Assembly: GCF_000785435.2 (NCBI RefSeq) | Contig: NZ_JTDB02000007.1 | Location: forward strand, 5,745 to 69,744 | Direction: 5' to 3' | DNA: 64,000 bases | Source: Paraburkholderia sacchari | GTDB taxonomy: Bacteria; Pseudomonadota; Gammaproteobacteria; Burkholderiales; Burkholderiaceae | Shown here: in pieces, positions 1-7,717 of the stretch | How the letters are laid out: every line of letters starts with the position of its first letter | How positions within the stretch are numbered: the first letter of the stretch is position 1 | Translations under genes and position numbers: made by a program | The notes under the pieces: generated by a model | Databases searched by the model: none | Told to the model about the DNA's origin: nothing | What the model saw: the letters and a program-made list of their open reading frames with translations, nothing else

Positions 1-421
1 CTATCCGCCGCGGTATTACCCGGGATATGACTTGCGTGTGCTGGGCCAGTTTACGGCGGGCGGCGCGAACGAGATCAACCGGATCTCGGTGGAGGGCGAA
101 GAGGCGCTGCAGGAGACGCTGGAACTCTACGACTGGGTACCGCACGATGGGCCGGCGCGGCGTATCGAGGCAATCCGCTGGGTGCGGCTGTCCGCGAAAA
201 ACGTCCTTCAGCGGGCCTGCATGCACCGCGAGGTCTGCGTACACGTCGACCTCGACCTCGCCGCCTTTGACGGACCCGGCGACGCGGTACTCTTTGGCGA
301 CGTGCTCAACCACTTCATAGGCCGTTACGCCTGCTTCCACCATTCCATGCGGCTGATCCTGAGCATCGACGGAAAGGAGACCGTCTATCCGGCCATCGAG
401 TTCACGGGAGCGCCTTTCTGA
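1..421 (+). CDS. tssF: Type VI secretion baseplate protein TssF (VasA/ImpG), C-terminal part
   Basis: The reading frame is open from the window edge, so only about the last 139 residues are present. They match the C-terminal region of TssF, the baseplate wedge protein of the type VI secretion system. There is an RISVEGEEALQE segment, a conserved core around LFGDVLNHFIGRYACFHH (family pattern: LFG..L..FF..YA..NSF), and a short terminal strand ending in GAPF. The stop codon overlaps the start of the next gene, tssJ, by one base, so the genes are translationally linked. TssF works in the cytoplasmic baseplate with TssE, TssG and TssK. The rest of the cluster must lie upstream. The call rests on recalled family pattern only. 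Confidence 0.72.
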   Translation, partial: YPPRYYPGYDLRVLGQFTAGGANEINRISVEGEEALQETLELYDWVPHDGPARRIEAIRWVRLSAKNVLQRACMHREVCVHVDLDLAAFDGPGDAVLFGDVLNHFIGRYACFHHSMRLILSIDGKETVYPAIEFTGAPF

Positions 422-939
422 TGCAAAACACGATCGTGAAAGGCACGCTGATTGCTGGCCTCGCCGCGGCCCTTGCGTCGTGCGGCATGTTGCAGTCGGT
501 AAAGGACGGCACGGTGGCGGCGACGCAGGCCGTGTTCGTGTCGAAGGTGAAGCAGATGAACCTCACCATCGTCGCGCGCGGTGCGCTCAATCCAGACACG
601 CGCGGCGCGTCGCTGCCGGTCGTGCTGCGCATTGTCCAGTTGAAGGACGACCGGCCCTTTGCGACGGCCACCTATGCGCAACTGCTTGGCGGCAGCGACA
701 CGCTGAAGGCCGCGACACTCTGGAGCGAGGACGTCACGCTCGGGCCGGGGCAGACGCTGAAGGTGTCGGAGCCCATCGGCGACGAGGCGAACTTCGTGGG
801 CGTGGCGGCGTTCTTTCGCGACACGTCCGACGCCGAGTGGTCGGTGCTGATCCCGAAATCGCAGTGGAAAAAGACCGACCCGGTCAGGCTCGTCGCGGCC
901 GACCGCAATCTCGTTCTCGATACGGAGCATAAAAAATGA
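421..939 (+). CDS. tssJ: Type VI secretion outer-membrane lipoprotein TssJ
   Basis: A 172-residue protein with a short positive N-terminus, a hydrophobic stretch and a lipobox ending at Cys21 (ALASC), as expected of a lipoprotein anchored in the outer membrane. The mature part has the VasD/Lip/TssJ pattern: LTIVARGALNPDTRG, then VVLRIVQLKD, the short ATYAQLLGG segment, and WSEDVTLGPGQT. TssJ binds the periplasmic domain of TssM to build the membrane complex. It begins at the last base of the tssF stop and ends overlapping the next start by four bases (ATGA), so all three belong to one operon. Length is typical for TssJ. Confidence 0.85.
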   Translation: MQNTIVKGTLIAGLAAALASCGMLQSVKDGTVAATQAVFVSKVKQMNLTIVARGALNPDTRGASLPVVLRIVQLKDDRPFATATYAQLLGGSDTLKAATLWSEDVTLGPGQTLKVSEPIGDEANFVGVAAFFRDTSDAEWSVLIPKSQWKKTDPVRLVAADRNLVLDTEHKK

Positions 940-1505
940 GGAATCCGTATTTATACGCGGTGACTCTGCTGCTGCCAGCCCTGCTGGTCGCGCAGGGCGC
1001 TGTTGCCGCCGGAGGGCCACAGGCGTCCGGTGACGCGCTTCGCGTATGCCAGCAGCTTCGGGCGACCGGCGCTCTGGATATCGCGAAGGCCACACCGCTG
1101 CTGCGGGCGAAACTGCCGCGCGTGCCGGCGGACGATGCTGCTACCTTCGAGCGCGAGAACGCGGCGGGGGTGTCCGATGCCACGGCGGGCGCGCACAGTC
1201 AGCGCTATTTCGTCTGGCTGGCAGGGCGGTCTCTGGATCACGCGGCGCAGCAGATCGGCACCCTTCCCGCCGATACGTCGCCAGTGCGCCGTGCGCTCCT
1301 GTCTGCCGACAGCGCGAATGCGGCGGCGGGCTATGTCGCGATCGCGACCAACTCCCTGCTGATGGCCGCCTGGCAGCGGGCCGGTGCGCTACCTGGAGAG
1401 GCCGTTCCGGGCGATACGCAGCTTGGGGACTACGCGCAGGCGTTGCAGCAGATTTCGCTGATGCTCAATACGCTGATCATGTGCGACCTGCGTCAGCCCG
1501 TTTAA
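936..1505 (+). CDS. Secreted protein of unknown function in the T6SS operon
   Basis: 189 residues. A signal peptide is clear: hydrophobic residues 6-24 ending in VAAGG or GAVAA. The mature chain is helical and alanine-rich and has one cysteine near each end (RVCQQL and IMCDLR), which could form a disulfide in the periplasm. The start codon overlaps the tssJ stop by four bases, so it is translated with the secretion genes. I do not recognise a family. Its place at the end of a type VI operon, its size and its periplasmic targeting would fit an accessory factor or an immunity protein, but that is inference from position only. Confidence 0.6.
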   Translation: MRNPYLYAVTLLLPALLVAQGAVAAGGPQASGDALRVCQQLRATGALDIAKATPLLRAKLPRVPADDAATFERENAAGVSDATAGAHSQRYFVWLAGRSLDHAAQQIGTLPADTSPVRRALLSADSANAAAGYVAIATNSLLMAAWQRAGALPGEAVPGDTQLGDYAQALQQISLMLNTLIMCDLRQPV

Positions 1506-1530
1506 CGATGAGCCGACCCATTACGAAGAG

Positions 1531-2197
1531 ATGCGTGCGATCGCGGCTGCGCGCGGAGGCCGGTGCCTGTCGGCTGAGTATGTCACCGACACGGCACTGG
1601 AGTGGGAGTGTGCTGAAGGACACCGCTGGTTCGCGAGTGCAGGCAACGTGAAGAAGGGCACATGGTGCCGGCAGTGTTATGACGAGCGTCGCAGCAACAC
1701 GATCAGCGCGATGCGCGCGCTGGCGGCCAGCCATGGGGGCGAGTGCCTGTCCCAGGCCTACGAAAATCAGAGTCAGCCTTTACGGTGGCGCTGTGCCAAC
1801 GGGCATGAGTGGACGAGCCGTCACCGCGAAGCGGCACTGGTGCCGCCTGTGCTATCACGAGCGAATCCGGCTGGGGATCGGGAGGATGCGCGAGGTCGCG
1901 GCTGCTCGTGGTGGACGATGCCTGTGGGACGTGTACGTCTCGGTTATGCACCCGTTGCAATGGGAGTGACGGCTGGGCCATGTGTGGTCAACGAAGCCGC
2001 CGGTCGTGCTCAGATGATCCTGGTGTCCGCCGCGCGCGCATCCGGACGTGCTGCTCGCGGGCAGCGCGGATACGCACGATACGGGGGCGCCCGCGCCCGC
2101 TCCGACGCCAGCGGAGAGCGCCGCCACGCCCGTTCCCAACACCCATGACACGGCCGAAAGCGCCGCCATCGACGCGCCGTGCGACGCCGCGCCATAA
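1531..2197 (+). pseudogene. Decayed treble-clef zinc-finger repeat protein
   Basis: Three copies of a repeat can be read. The pattern is RGGRCLS..Y (or close), then L.W.C..GH.W, then WC..CY.ER, as in treble-clef zinc-finger repeat proteins. Repeat 1 and the first half of repeat 2 lie in frame 1. The second half of repeat 2 (KRHWCRLCYHERI) and repeat 3 lie in frame 2, so a frameshift falls at about 1806-1830. In repeat 3 a UGA (1967-1969) stands exactly where the cysteine of LQWEC is expected, and the frame then continues with RLGHVW. A second UGA follows at about 2015. The frame goes on to a proline/alanine-rich tail ending at 2197. Several independent lesions make this a pseudogene. The original start is uncertain, because frame 1 is open upstream of 1531. 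Confidence 0.65.
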
Positions 2198-2274
2198 CCG
2201 CAAACGCATTTCGCTTCGCGCCATACCGTGCGCTAGACTCCTTCACCGGATCGAGCATGGAAAAGGAGGTGCCG

Positions 2275-2775
2275 ATGTTGCGCAAGACTCTCAACGCATC
2301 GCGGCTGCAGGAAGAAGTGAAGCGCCGGATCCACCGGCTCCAGGAAGTCGTGGACGACGGCGTTAAGATCGGCGTGCCTCGCCCGCAGCCACAGACGCCC
2401 GATCGCACGGGCTGCAACTGGACGATGCGCAATTTCGGCAACGCGGCGGGGTTCGAGGCGAGCATCGCCGGCGTGCTCGCGCAGGTGCAGGCGGAGTACA
2501 ACCTTGCTGCGCAAGAGGGGGAGGAGAGCGAGGCCACGCGCGCTCCAGCAGAAGATCCGTTCGGCGGTTCGCATGCGCCGGCGAAGGTCGATCCGTTCAG
2601 CGACTCATCGGGAAACCCCGGGCCCGCGCCGGCAGCGAATCCATTTGCCGGGGCGCAGCCGGCGGGATCTTCGAAGGCGAGCGCCGATCCATTCGGCAGC
2701 CCTGCGTCGCCGAAGGACAGCGCTGGCGAGCCGCCACCGCGCAAGCGCCCGGCGAATCCGTTCGGCGGCGATTGA
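2275..2775 (+). CDS. Unknown protein with a C-terminal DPF/NPF repeat tail
   Basis: 166 residues from the ATG at 2275, chosen because a strong Shine-Dalgarno (AAGGAGG, 2263-2269) sits five bases before it. An in-frame ATG at 2257 has no such site. Residues 1-80 form a basic, partly helical domain (LQEEVKRRIHRLQEVVDDG, then NWTMRNFGN) that I do not recognise. The last 80 residues are low-complexity and disordered-looking, with five regularly spaced [DN]PF motifs: DPFGG, DPFSD, NPFAG, DPFGS, NPFGG. No signal peptide or membrane segment is seen. It stands alone between the zinc-finger pseudogene and the convergent NYN gene. Confidence 0.7.
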   Translation: MLRKTLNASRLQEEVKRRIHRLQEVVDDGVKIGVPRPQPQTPDRTGCNWTMRNFGNAAGFEASIAGVLAQVQAEYNLAAQEGEESEATRAPAEDPFGGSHAPAKVDPFSDSSGNPGPAPAANPFAGAQPAGSSKASADPFGSPASPKDSAGEPPPRKRPANPFGGD

Positions 2776-2815
2776 CGCCGCTTTTTACGCGGCCGCGCCG
2801 GTCATCGTGCTGCGA

Positions 2816-4354
2816 TCAGCTTTCTTCCGCTGCCTTGCGCGGGCGGCGGGCGCGCGCCGGGGTTTTCTTCGGCGCTTTGGCTTTCTTGCCGGTGGGTTCG
2901 GCATCGGCGCTCGCTTCGAGCGCGGGCGGCTCCGTCACGTCGCGCGGCGGCTCGGCGTGGGTTTCCTGCGCAGCGGCCCTGGAAGCCTTTTTGCGAGCCG
3001 TGCTCTTGCGCGATGCGGTCTTGCGCGCGCGCTGCGGGGCTTCGGGCGTTTCGGAGGCTTGATGCTCTCGGGCAGGCGGTGCATCGGCTGCAGCGTGCTC
3101 GTGCGCGCCGTGCTGTGGCTGCACGAAGAGCGGCATGTCGCCCGCGTGCTGCGCTTCGTGGTGAACCTGTGCATGCGCCTCGCGCGAGTGCGCCGAAGCG
3201 GTCTCGGTAAAGAGGTCGCCGTTCGATATCGCTGCGCCGGCCCCGGACTCGTGCGCTTGCTCGAATTCGAACGACACACGCGCTTCAGCCGCTTCGGCCT
3301 TTTCCTGCGCTTCTCGCGTTTCGCTGATCTCGCTCGCTTCGCGCGCCTGCTCGTGTCCGTTCTCGCCCGCAGTGGCCGCGCCGCGCCCACCGCGCCGGCC
3401 CTTGCGGCGCGAGCGCGTTGAATCTTCCGCGCGCTCCGTGCGTTCTGCGCGCGGCGGCGCGACTTCTTCCGCAGGGCTCGCGGTTGTGGCGCTCGCCGGC
3501 TGGCTCGTGCGCGTCACATAGGTGCCTGACTTCTCGTCGCGGCCCACTTCCAGCAGGCCGCGCGCCTGCGCTTCTTCAAGCAGATTGCCGAACGCGCGGA
3601 AGCCGTAGCGTGCCTCGTTGAAGTCGGGGCGGCGCCGCTTGATGGCGCTCTTGAGCACCGACGCCCAGATCTTGCCGCTGTCGCCGCGCTCATAGCCGAG
3701 CGCGTCGAGCGTCTCGACCACCAGCGTGATCGCCTTGGACTTGCGCTCTTCGCTGCGTTCCTCGCCGCGTTCGTCCGCGCTTTCGGCAGCGTTGCGCCGC
3801 TCGTCGCCGGACTGGCGTTTCGCGTTCGCGCCGCCTTCGCCGCGCGCCTTGGCGCGTTCCTTTTGCTCGCGCGCGAGCTCGCGCACCAGGTCGTCGTAGA
3901 AGATGAACTCATCGCAGTTCGCGACCAGCAGGTCGGAGGTGGAATGCTTCACCCCCACGCCGATCACCTTCTTGGCGTTCTCGCGCAGTTTCGAGACCAG
4001 CGGCGAAAAGTCGGAGTCGCCGCTCACGATCACGAAGGTGTCCACGTGCGACTTCGTATAGCAGAGATCGAGTGCGTCCACGACGAGGCGGATATCTGCG
4101 GAATTCTTGCCCGACTGGCGCACGTGCGGAATTTCGATGAGCTCGAAGCTTGCCTCATGCATCGACGCCTTGAAGCCCTTGTAGCGGTCCCAGTCGCAAT
4201 AGGCCTTCTTCACGACGATGCTGCCCTTGAGCAAGAGCCGCTCGAGCACGGGCTTGATATCGAAACGGTCGATCTTCGCGTCGCGCACGCCGAGCGCGAC
4301 GTTCTCGAAGTCGCAGAACACCGCCATGCTGACGTTTTCCTGGGGGGAGGCCAT
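2816..4354 (-). CDS. NYN (LabA/DUF88) domain protein with OST-HTH/LOTUS domain
   Basis: 512 residues from the ATG at 4354; an upstream ATG at 4372 is possible, and neither has a strong ribosome site. Residues 8-160 are a NYN/PIN-like nuclease domain with its acidic set: Asp15 (FCDFEN), Asp87 (SADIR), and Asp113/Asp115 (SGDSDFS). A highly charged linker (about 160-205) leads to an OST-HTH/LOTUS domain at about 207-282 (ITLVVETLDALG through SGTYVTR), a module that binds structured RNA. The last 230 residues are acidic/alanine-rich low complexity and end in a Lys/Ala/Pro-rich basic tail. Likely a cytoplasmic RNA-processing or RNA-binding factor; the target is unknown. It is divergent from the P450 gene. 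Confidence 0.85.
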   Translation of the reverse strand: MASPQENVSMAVFCDFENVALGVRDAKIDRFDIKPVLERLLLKGSIVVKKAYCDWDRYKGFKASMHEASFELIEIPHVRQSGKNSADIRLVVDALDLCYTKSHVDTFVIVSGDSDFSPLVSKLRENAKKVIGVGVKHSTSDLLVANCDEFIFYDDLVRELAREQKERAKARGEGGANAKRQSGDERRNAAESADERGEERSEERKSKAITLVVETLDALGYERGDSGKIWASVLKSAIKRRRPDFNEARYGFRAFGNLLEEAQARGLLEVGRDEKSGTYVTRTSQPASATTASPAEEVAPPRAERTERAEDSTRSRRKGRRGGRGAATAGENGHEQAREASEISETREAQEKAEAAEARVSFEFEQAHESGAGAAISNGDLFTETASAHSREAHAQVHHEAQHAGDMPLFVQPQHGAHEHAAADAPPAREHQASETPEAPQRARKTASRKSTARKKASRAAAQETHAEPPRDVTEPPALEASADAEPTGKKAKAPKKTPARARRPRKAAEES

Positions 4355-4539
4355 GTGATTCGTTCGTTCCATCTGCTGTTCGAACGCACATGATAGCCCC
4401 TCGCCGCGATGTGGACCGAAAACACCGGCACCGCGCTGACCGCGCGCTTGGAGGTTAACCCCGATCTTTTGCATCGCGCGAGGCGTACTAGAGTTACGCA
4501 AATGGAAACAAGCATGACAGCGATGCAGGAGGCGACACC

Positions 4540-6867
4540 ATGAGCGAAGCACGCGGCGAGGCCTGGGCACGCTGCCCCGTGAGCGCGAACGCGGCGGCGT
4601 TCGACCCGTTCAGCGACGGCTACCAGCAGGACCCGCCCGAATACGTGCGCTGGGCGCGCGAGCAGGAGCCCGTGTTTTTCAGCCCGCAACTGGGCTATTG
4701 GGTGGTCACGCGCTACGACGACATCAAGGCGATCTTCCGCGACAACCTCACGTTCTCGCCCTCCATCGCGCTCGAAAAAATCACGCCCACGGGGCCCGAG
4801 GCCAACGCGGTGCTCGAATCGTACGGTTACGCCATGAACCGCACGCTCGTGAACGAAGACGAGCCCGCGCACATGCCGCGCCGCCGCGTGCTGATGGAGC
4901 CGTTCACGCCCGAGCATCTGAAGCGCCACGAACCGCTGGTGCGGCGTCTCGCGCGCGAATACGTCGACCGGTTCATCGACACGGGCCGCGCCGATCTCGT
5001 CGACGAGATGCTGTGGGAAGTGCCGCTCACGGTGGCGCTGCATTTTCTCGGCGTGCCCGAGGAAGACATGGACATGCTGCGCCGCTACTCGATCGCGCAC
5101 ACGGTCAACACCTGGGGGCGTCCACGCCCCGAGGAGCAGGTGGCGGTGGCGCACGCGGTGGGCAACTTCTGGCAGTTCGCGGGCAAGGTGCTGGAGAAAA
5201 TGCGCCAGAACCCCGAGGGCCCCGGCTGGATGCAATACGGCATCCGCAAGCAGCAGGCGCATCCCGAGATCGTCACGGATTCGTATTTGCATTCGATGAT
5301 GATGGCGGGCATCGTGGCCGCGCACGAGACCACGGCCAACGCCACGGCCAATGCGATGAAGCTGCTGTTGCAGCATCCGCGCGCGTGGCGCGAGCTTTGC
5401 GAAGACCCGAGCCTGATACCTAACGCCGTGGAGGAATGCCTGCGCCACAACGGCTCGATTGCGGCGTGGCGGCGGCTCGCGACGAAGGACGTGCAGATAG
5501 GCGGCGTCGACATTGCCGCGGGCTCGAAGCTGCTGATCGTGACCTCGTCGGCGAATCACGACGAGCGCCATTTCACCGATGCCGATCTGTTCGACATTCG
5601 CCGCGACAACGCGAGCGATCACGTCACGTTCGGCTATGGCGCGCATCAGTGCATGGGAAAGAATCTCGCGCGCATGGAGATGCAGATCTTTCTCGATGAG
5701 TTCACTCGCCGGCTGCCCCATATGCGGCTCGCGGAGCAGAAGTTCACCTACGTGCCCAATACCTCGTTTCGGGGTCCGGAGCATTTGTGGGTGGAATGGG
5801 ATCCGGCGCAAAACCCTGAACGCAGACATTCCACGTTGTCTGGCGCGCGGGTGTCCGTACGGATTGGCGAGCCGTCGTCGCATGCCCTGAGCCGGCCCGT
5901 GGTGGTCGAGCGCATGGACACCGTGGCGCAAGGTATCGTGCGGCTGCGTCTGGCCGCGCCCGAGGGCGCGACGCTGCCGCGCTGGGCTCCGGGCGCGCAT
6001 ATCGACCTCGAATGCGGCGACTATGGCGAAGGCGGCAACGGTAGCGAGGGTGCGCTGTCGCGCCAGTATTCACTGTGCGGCGACCCGGCCGATACGGGCG
6101 CGTTCGAAATCGCGGTGCTGCGCGAAACGCAAAGCCGCGGCGGTTCCGCGTGGGTCCACGACACGCTGCGCGAGGGCATGCGCGTGAGAATTCGCGGGCC
6201 GCGCAATCACTTCCGGCTCGATGAAGTTGTTGAATCCGGGCATCGGGCCATTTTCATCGCGGGCGGCATCGGCATCACGCCGATCAGCGCAATGGCGCGT
6301 CGCGCGCGCGAGCTCGGCATCGACTACGAACTGCACTATAGCGGTCGTTCGCGCGGCGGCATGGCGTTCGTCGCGGAACTCATGCGGTTGCATGGCGAAC
6401 GGCTGCGCCTTTACGTCTCGGATGAAGGCACGCGCAACGATTTCGGCACACTGCGCGTGGACGGGCACACGCGCGTCTATGCGTGCGGCCCCGCGCGCAT
6501 GCTCGATGCGCTGGCTGCCGCGAGCGCCGCGTGGCCCGAAGACGCGTTGCGTATGGAGCACTTCGTCGCGCGCGCGGGCACGCTTGACCCGGCGCACGAG
6601 CATGCGTTCGAAGTCGAGCTCAAGGACTCGGGCGTCGTGCTGGAGGTGGCTGCGGAGCAGACCGTGCTCGAAGCGCTGCGCGCCGCGAATATCGACGTGC
6701 AGAGCGACTGTGAGGAGGGCCTGTGCGGCTCGTGCGAGGTGCGCGTGCTGGCAGGCGAGATCGATCACCGCGACGTCGTGCTCACGCGTGCAGAACGCGA
6801 GACGCAGACGCGCATGATGACCTGCTGCTCGCGTGCGAAGGGCAAACGGTTGATACTCGAGCTTTAG
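4540..6867 (+). CDS. Self-sufficient cytochrome P450 fused to phthalate-dioxygenase-type reductase (CYP116B-like)
   Basis: 775 residues. Residues 1-430 are a P450: oxygen-activation segment around A261-H-E-T-T265, ExxR at Glu299-Arg302, and the heme loop FGYGAHQCMG with ligand Cys371. Residues 450-680 are an FMN/NAD(P)H reductase: RQYSL at 508-512 binds flavin phosphate, and GGIGITP at 575-581 binds the nicotinamide nucleotide. Residues 690-775 are a plant-type 2Fe-2S ferredoxin with Cys724, Cys729, Cys732 and Cys762. This domain order is that of P450RhF/CYP116B enzymes, which need no separate redox partner. A good ribosome site (AGGAGG) precedes the ATG. No neighbouring gene reveals the substrate; family members hydroxylate or dealkylate aromatics, terpenes and thiocarbamates. 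The exact CYP subfamily is an inference. Confidence 0.93.
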   Translation: MSEARGEAWARCPVSANAAAFDPFSDGYQQDPPEYVRWAREQEPVFFSPQLGYWVVTRYDDIKAIFRDNLTFSPSIALEKITPTGPEANAVLESYGYAMNRTLVNEDEPAHMPRRRVLMEPFTPEHLKRHEPLVRRLAREYVDRFIDTGRADLVDEMLWEVPLTVALHFLGVPEEDMDMLRRYSIAHTVNTWGRPRPEEQVAVAHAVGNFWQFAGKVLEKMRQNPEGPGWMQYGIRKQQAHPEIVTDSYLHSMMMAGIVAAHETTANATANAMKLLLQHPRAWRELCEDPSLIPNAVEECLRHNGSIAAWRRLATKDVQIGGVDIAAGSKLLIVTSSANHDERHFTDADLFDIRRDNASDHVTFGYGAHQCMGKNLARMEMQIFLDEFTRRLPHMRLAEQKFTYVPNTSFRGPEHLWVEWDPAQNPERRHSTLSGARVSVRIGEPSSHALSRPVVVERMDTVAQGIVRLRLAAPEGATLPRWAPGAHIDLECGDYGEGGNGSEGALSRQYSLCGDPADTGAFEIAVLRETQSRGGSAWVHDTLREGMRVRIRGPRNHFRLDEVVESGHRAIFIAGGIGITPISAMARRARELGIDYELHYSGRSRGGMAFVAELMRLHGERLRLYVSDEGTRNDFGTLRVDGHTRVYACGPARMLDALAAASAAWPEDALRMEHFVARAGTLDPAHEHAFEVELKDSGVVLEVAAEQTVLEALRAANIDVQSDCEEGLCGSCEVRVLAGEIDHRDVVLTRAERETQTRMMTCCSRAKGKRLILEL

Positions 6868-6970
6868 CGCAACGTGGAGGCGGCGCAGCACTGCGGGCGC
6901 ACGTTTTCAGTCACCTCTCGCAGCATGACGCCCATCGGTATCGTGAACGACATGAGCGCGCCAGCCCATC

Positions 6971-7504
6971 TCATTCGAGCGGCTCGATGCCGTCCGCCAC
7001 CAGCAGATCGACAAGCTCGCGCGCGAACAGCGGCAGCGCGTCGCCATCGGCCACGCAGATCTGCAACTGGCGCACGGCCCACTCGTTGGTGAGCGGCACG
7101 ATCTTGAGCGCCATGGTTTGCGCATGGCGGCGCGCGGTGCCCTCGGGCAGCACGCCAATGCCGATGTTCGCTTCGATCATGCGGCACGCGGCTTCGAAGC
7201 TGCCGACCTGAATGCGCCAGCGGATGGTGCGCTGCAAATCCGAGGATGCGCGCTTGAGAAACGCGTGGATCGCGCTTTCTCCGGGTGGCCCCACGAAGTC
7301 GTAGCCGAGCGTCTGGGCAAAGTCGATCTCGCTTGCCTGCGCGAGCAGGGTTGCGCCGGGCGCCGTGAGCGTCACGCCCTGGCTCGTGCGCAAGAGCAGT
7401 TTTACGCCGACTTGCTCTTCGAGGTTTTTGATGCGCATGCTTGCAGCGGGCAGCGAGAGATGCGCGCGTTCCGTGCCGCGCGTGAGGCTGCTGGCCCGCG
7501 CCAT
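6971..7504 (-). pseudogene. LysR-family regulator with internal deletion
   Basis: A 177-residue frame reads as the two ends of a LysR regulator. Residues 1-52 are the HTH and linker start (AHLSLPAASMRIKNLEE, VTLTAPGATLL). Residues 55-177 are the last part of the effector domain (EIDFAQTLGYDFVG, SFEAACRMIEANIGIGVLPE, FARELVDLLVADG). About 110 residues of the linker helix and first effector subdomain are missing, although the frame is kept. The usual first helix (like MDLRQLRYFVAVVE) is also absent. Family length is about 300. It is unlikely to fold as a working regulator. It is divergent from the hydratase gene at 7718, the usual place for a pathway-specific LysR. Confidence 0.72.
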
Positions 7505-7608
7505 TAGCGGAATTACGGGTTAATCGTGGACGAATCCCGCGTTCGGCAAATTCGAATTGTGGGCGCGCGCGCATTGCGTCAAGCTGCAAGCCGGACAAGC
7601 GGCGTGAC

Positions 7609-7656
7609 AAGCGGTATGAAAAGCGGTATGAAAAGCGGTATGAAAAGCGGTATGAA
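7609..7656 (+). repeat. 12-bp tandem repeat, four perfect copies
   Basis: The unit AAGCGGTATGAA occurs four times head to tail, preceded by one degenerate copy (AAGCGGCGTGAC, 7597-7608) and followed by AAGCCGCGAGG. The array sits between the LysR remnant and the hydratase start, about 60 bases upstream of the GTG at 7718. The unit length of 12 keeps a reading frame open (Lys-Ser-Gly-Met repeats), but nothing suggests it is translated. Confidence 0.9.
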
Positions 7657-7717
7657 AAGCCGCGAGGCCCGCCCGACGAGGCCTGATTTCCATTTATCGC
7701 CCTACCGGAGATGTGTC

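Noticed and set aside
385..1095. Long minus-strand open frame over tssJ and the following gene
   Set aside because: Shadow frame caused by high GC; arginine-rich, no protein-like pattern, and it overlaps well-supported plus-strand genes.
1531..2148. Treating the frame-1 reading as an intact 205-residue protein
   Set aside because: After residue 95 the frame-1 sequence loses the zinc-finger pattern, which continues in frame 2, so a frameshift is the better reading.
7526..7717. Longer N-terminus for the hydratase running through the 12-bp repeat
   Set aside because: It would add Ser-Gly-Met-Lys repeats not seen in the family, and a proper ribosome site precedes the GTG at 7718.
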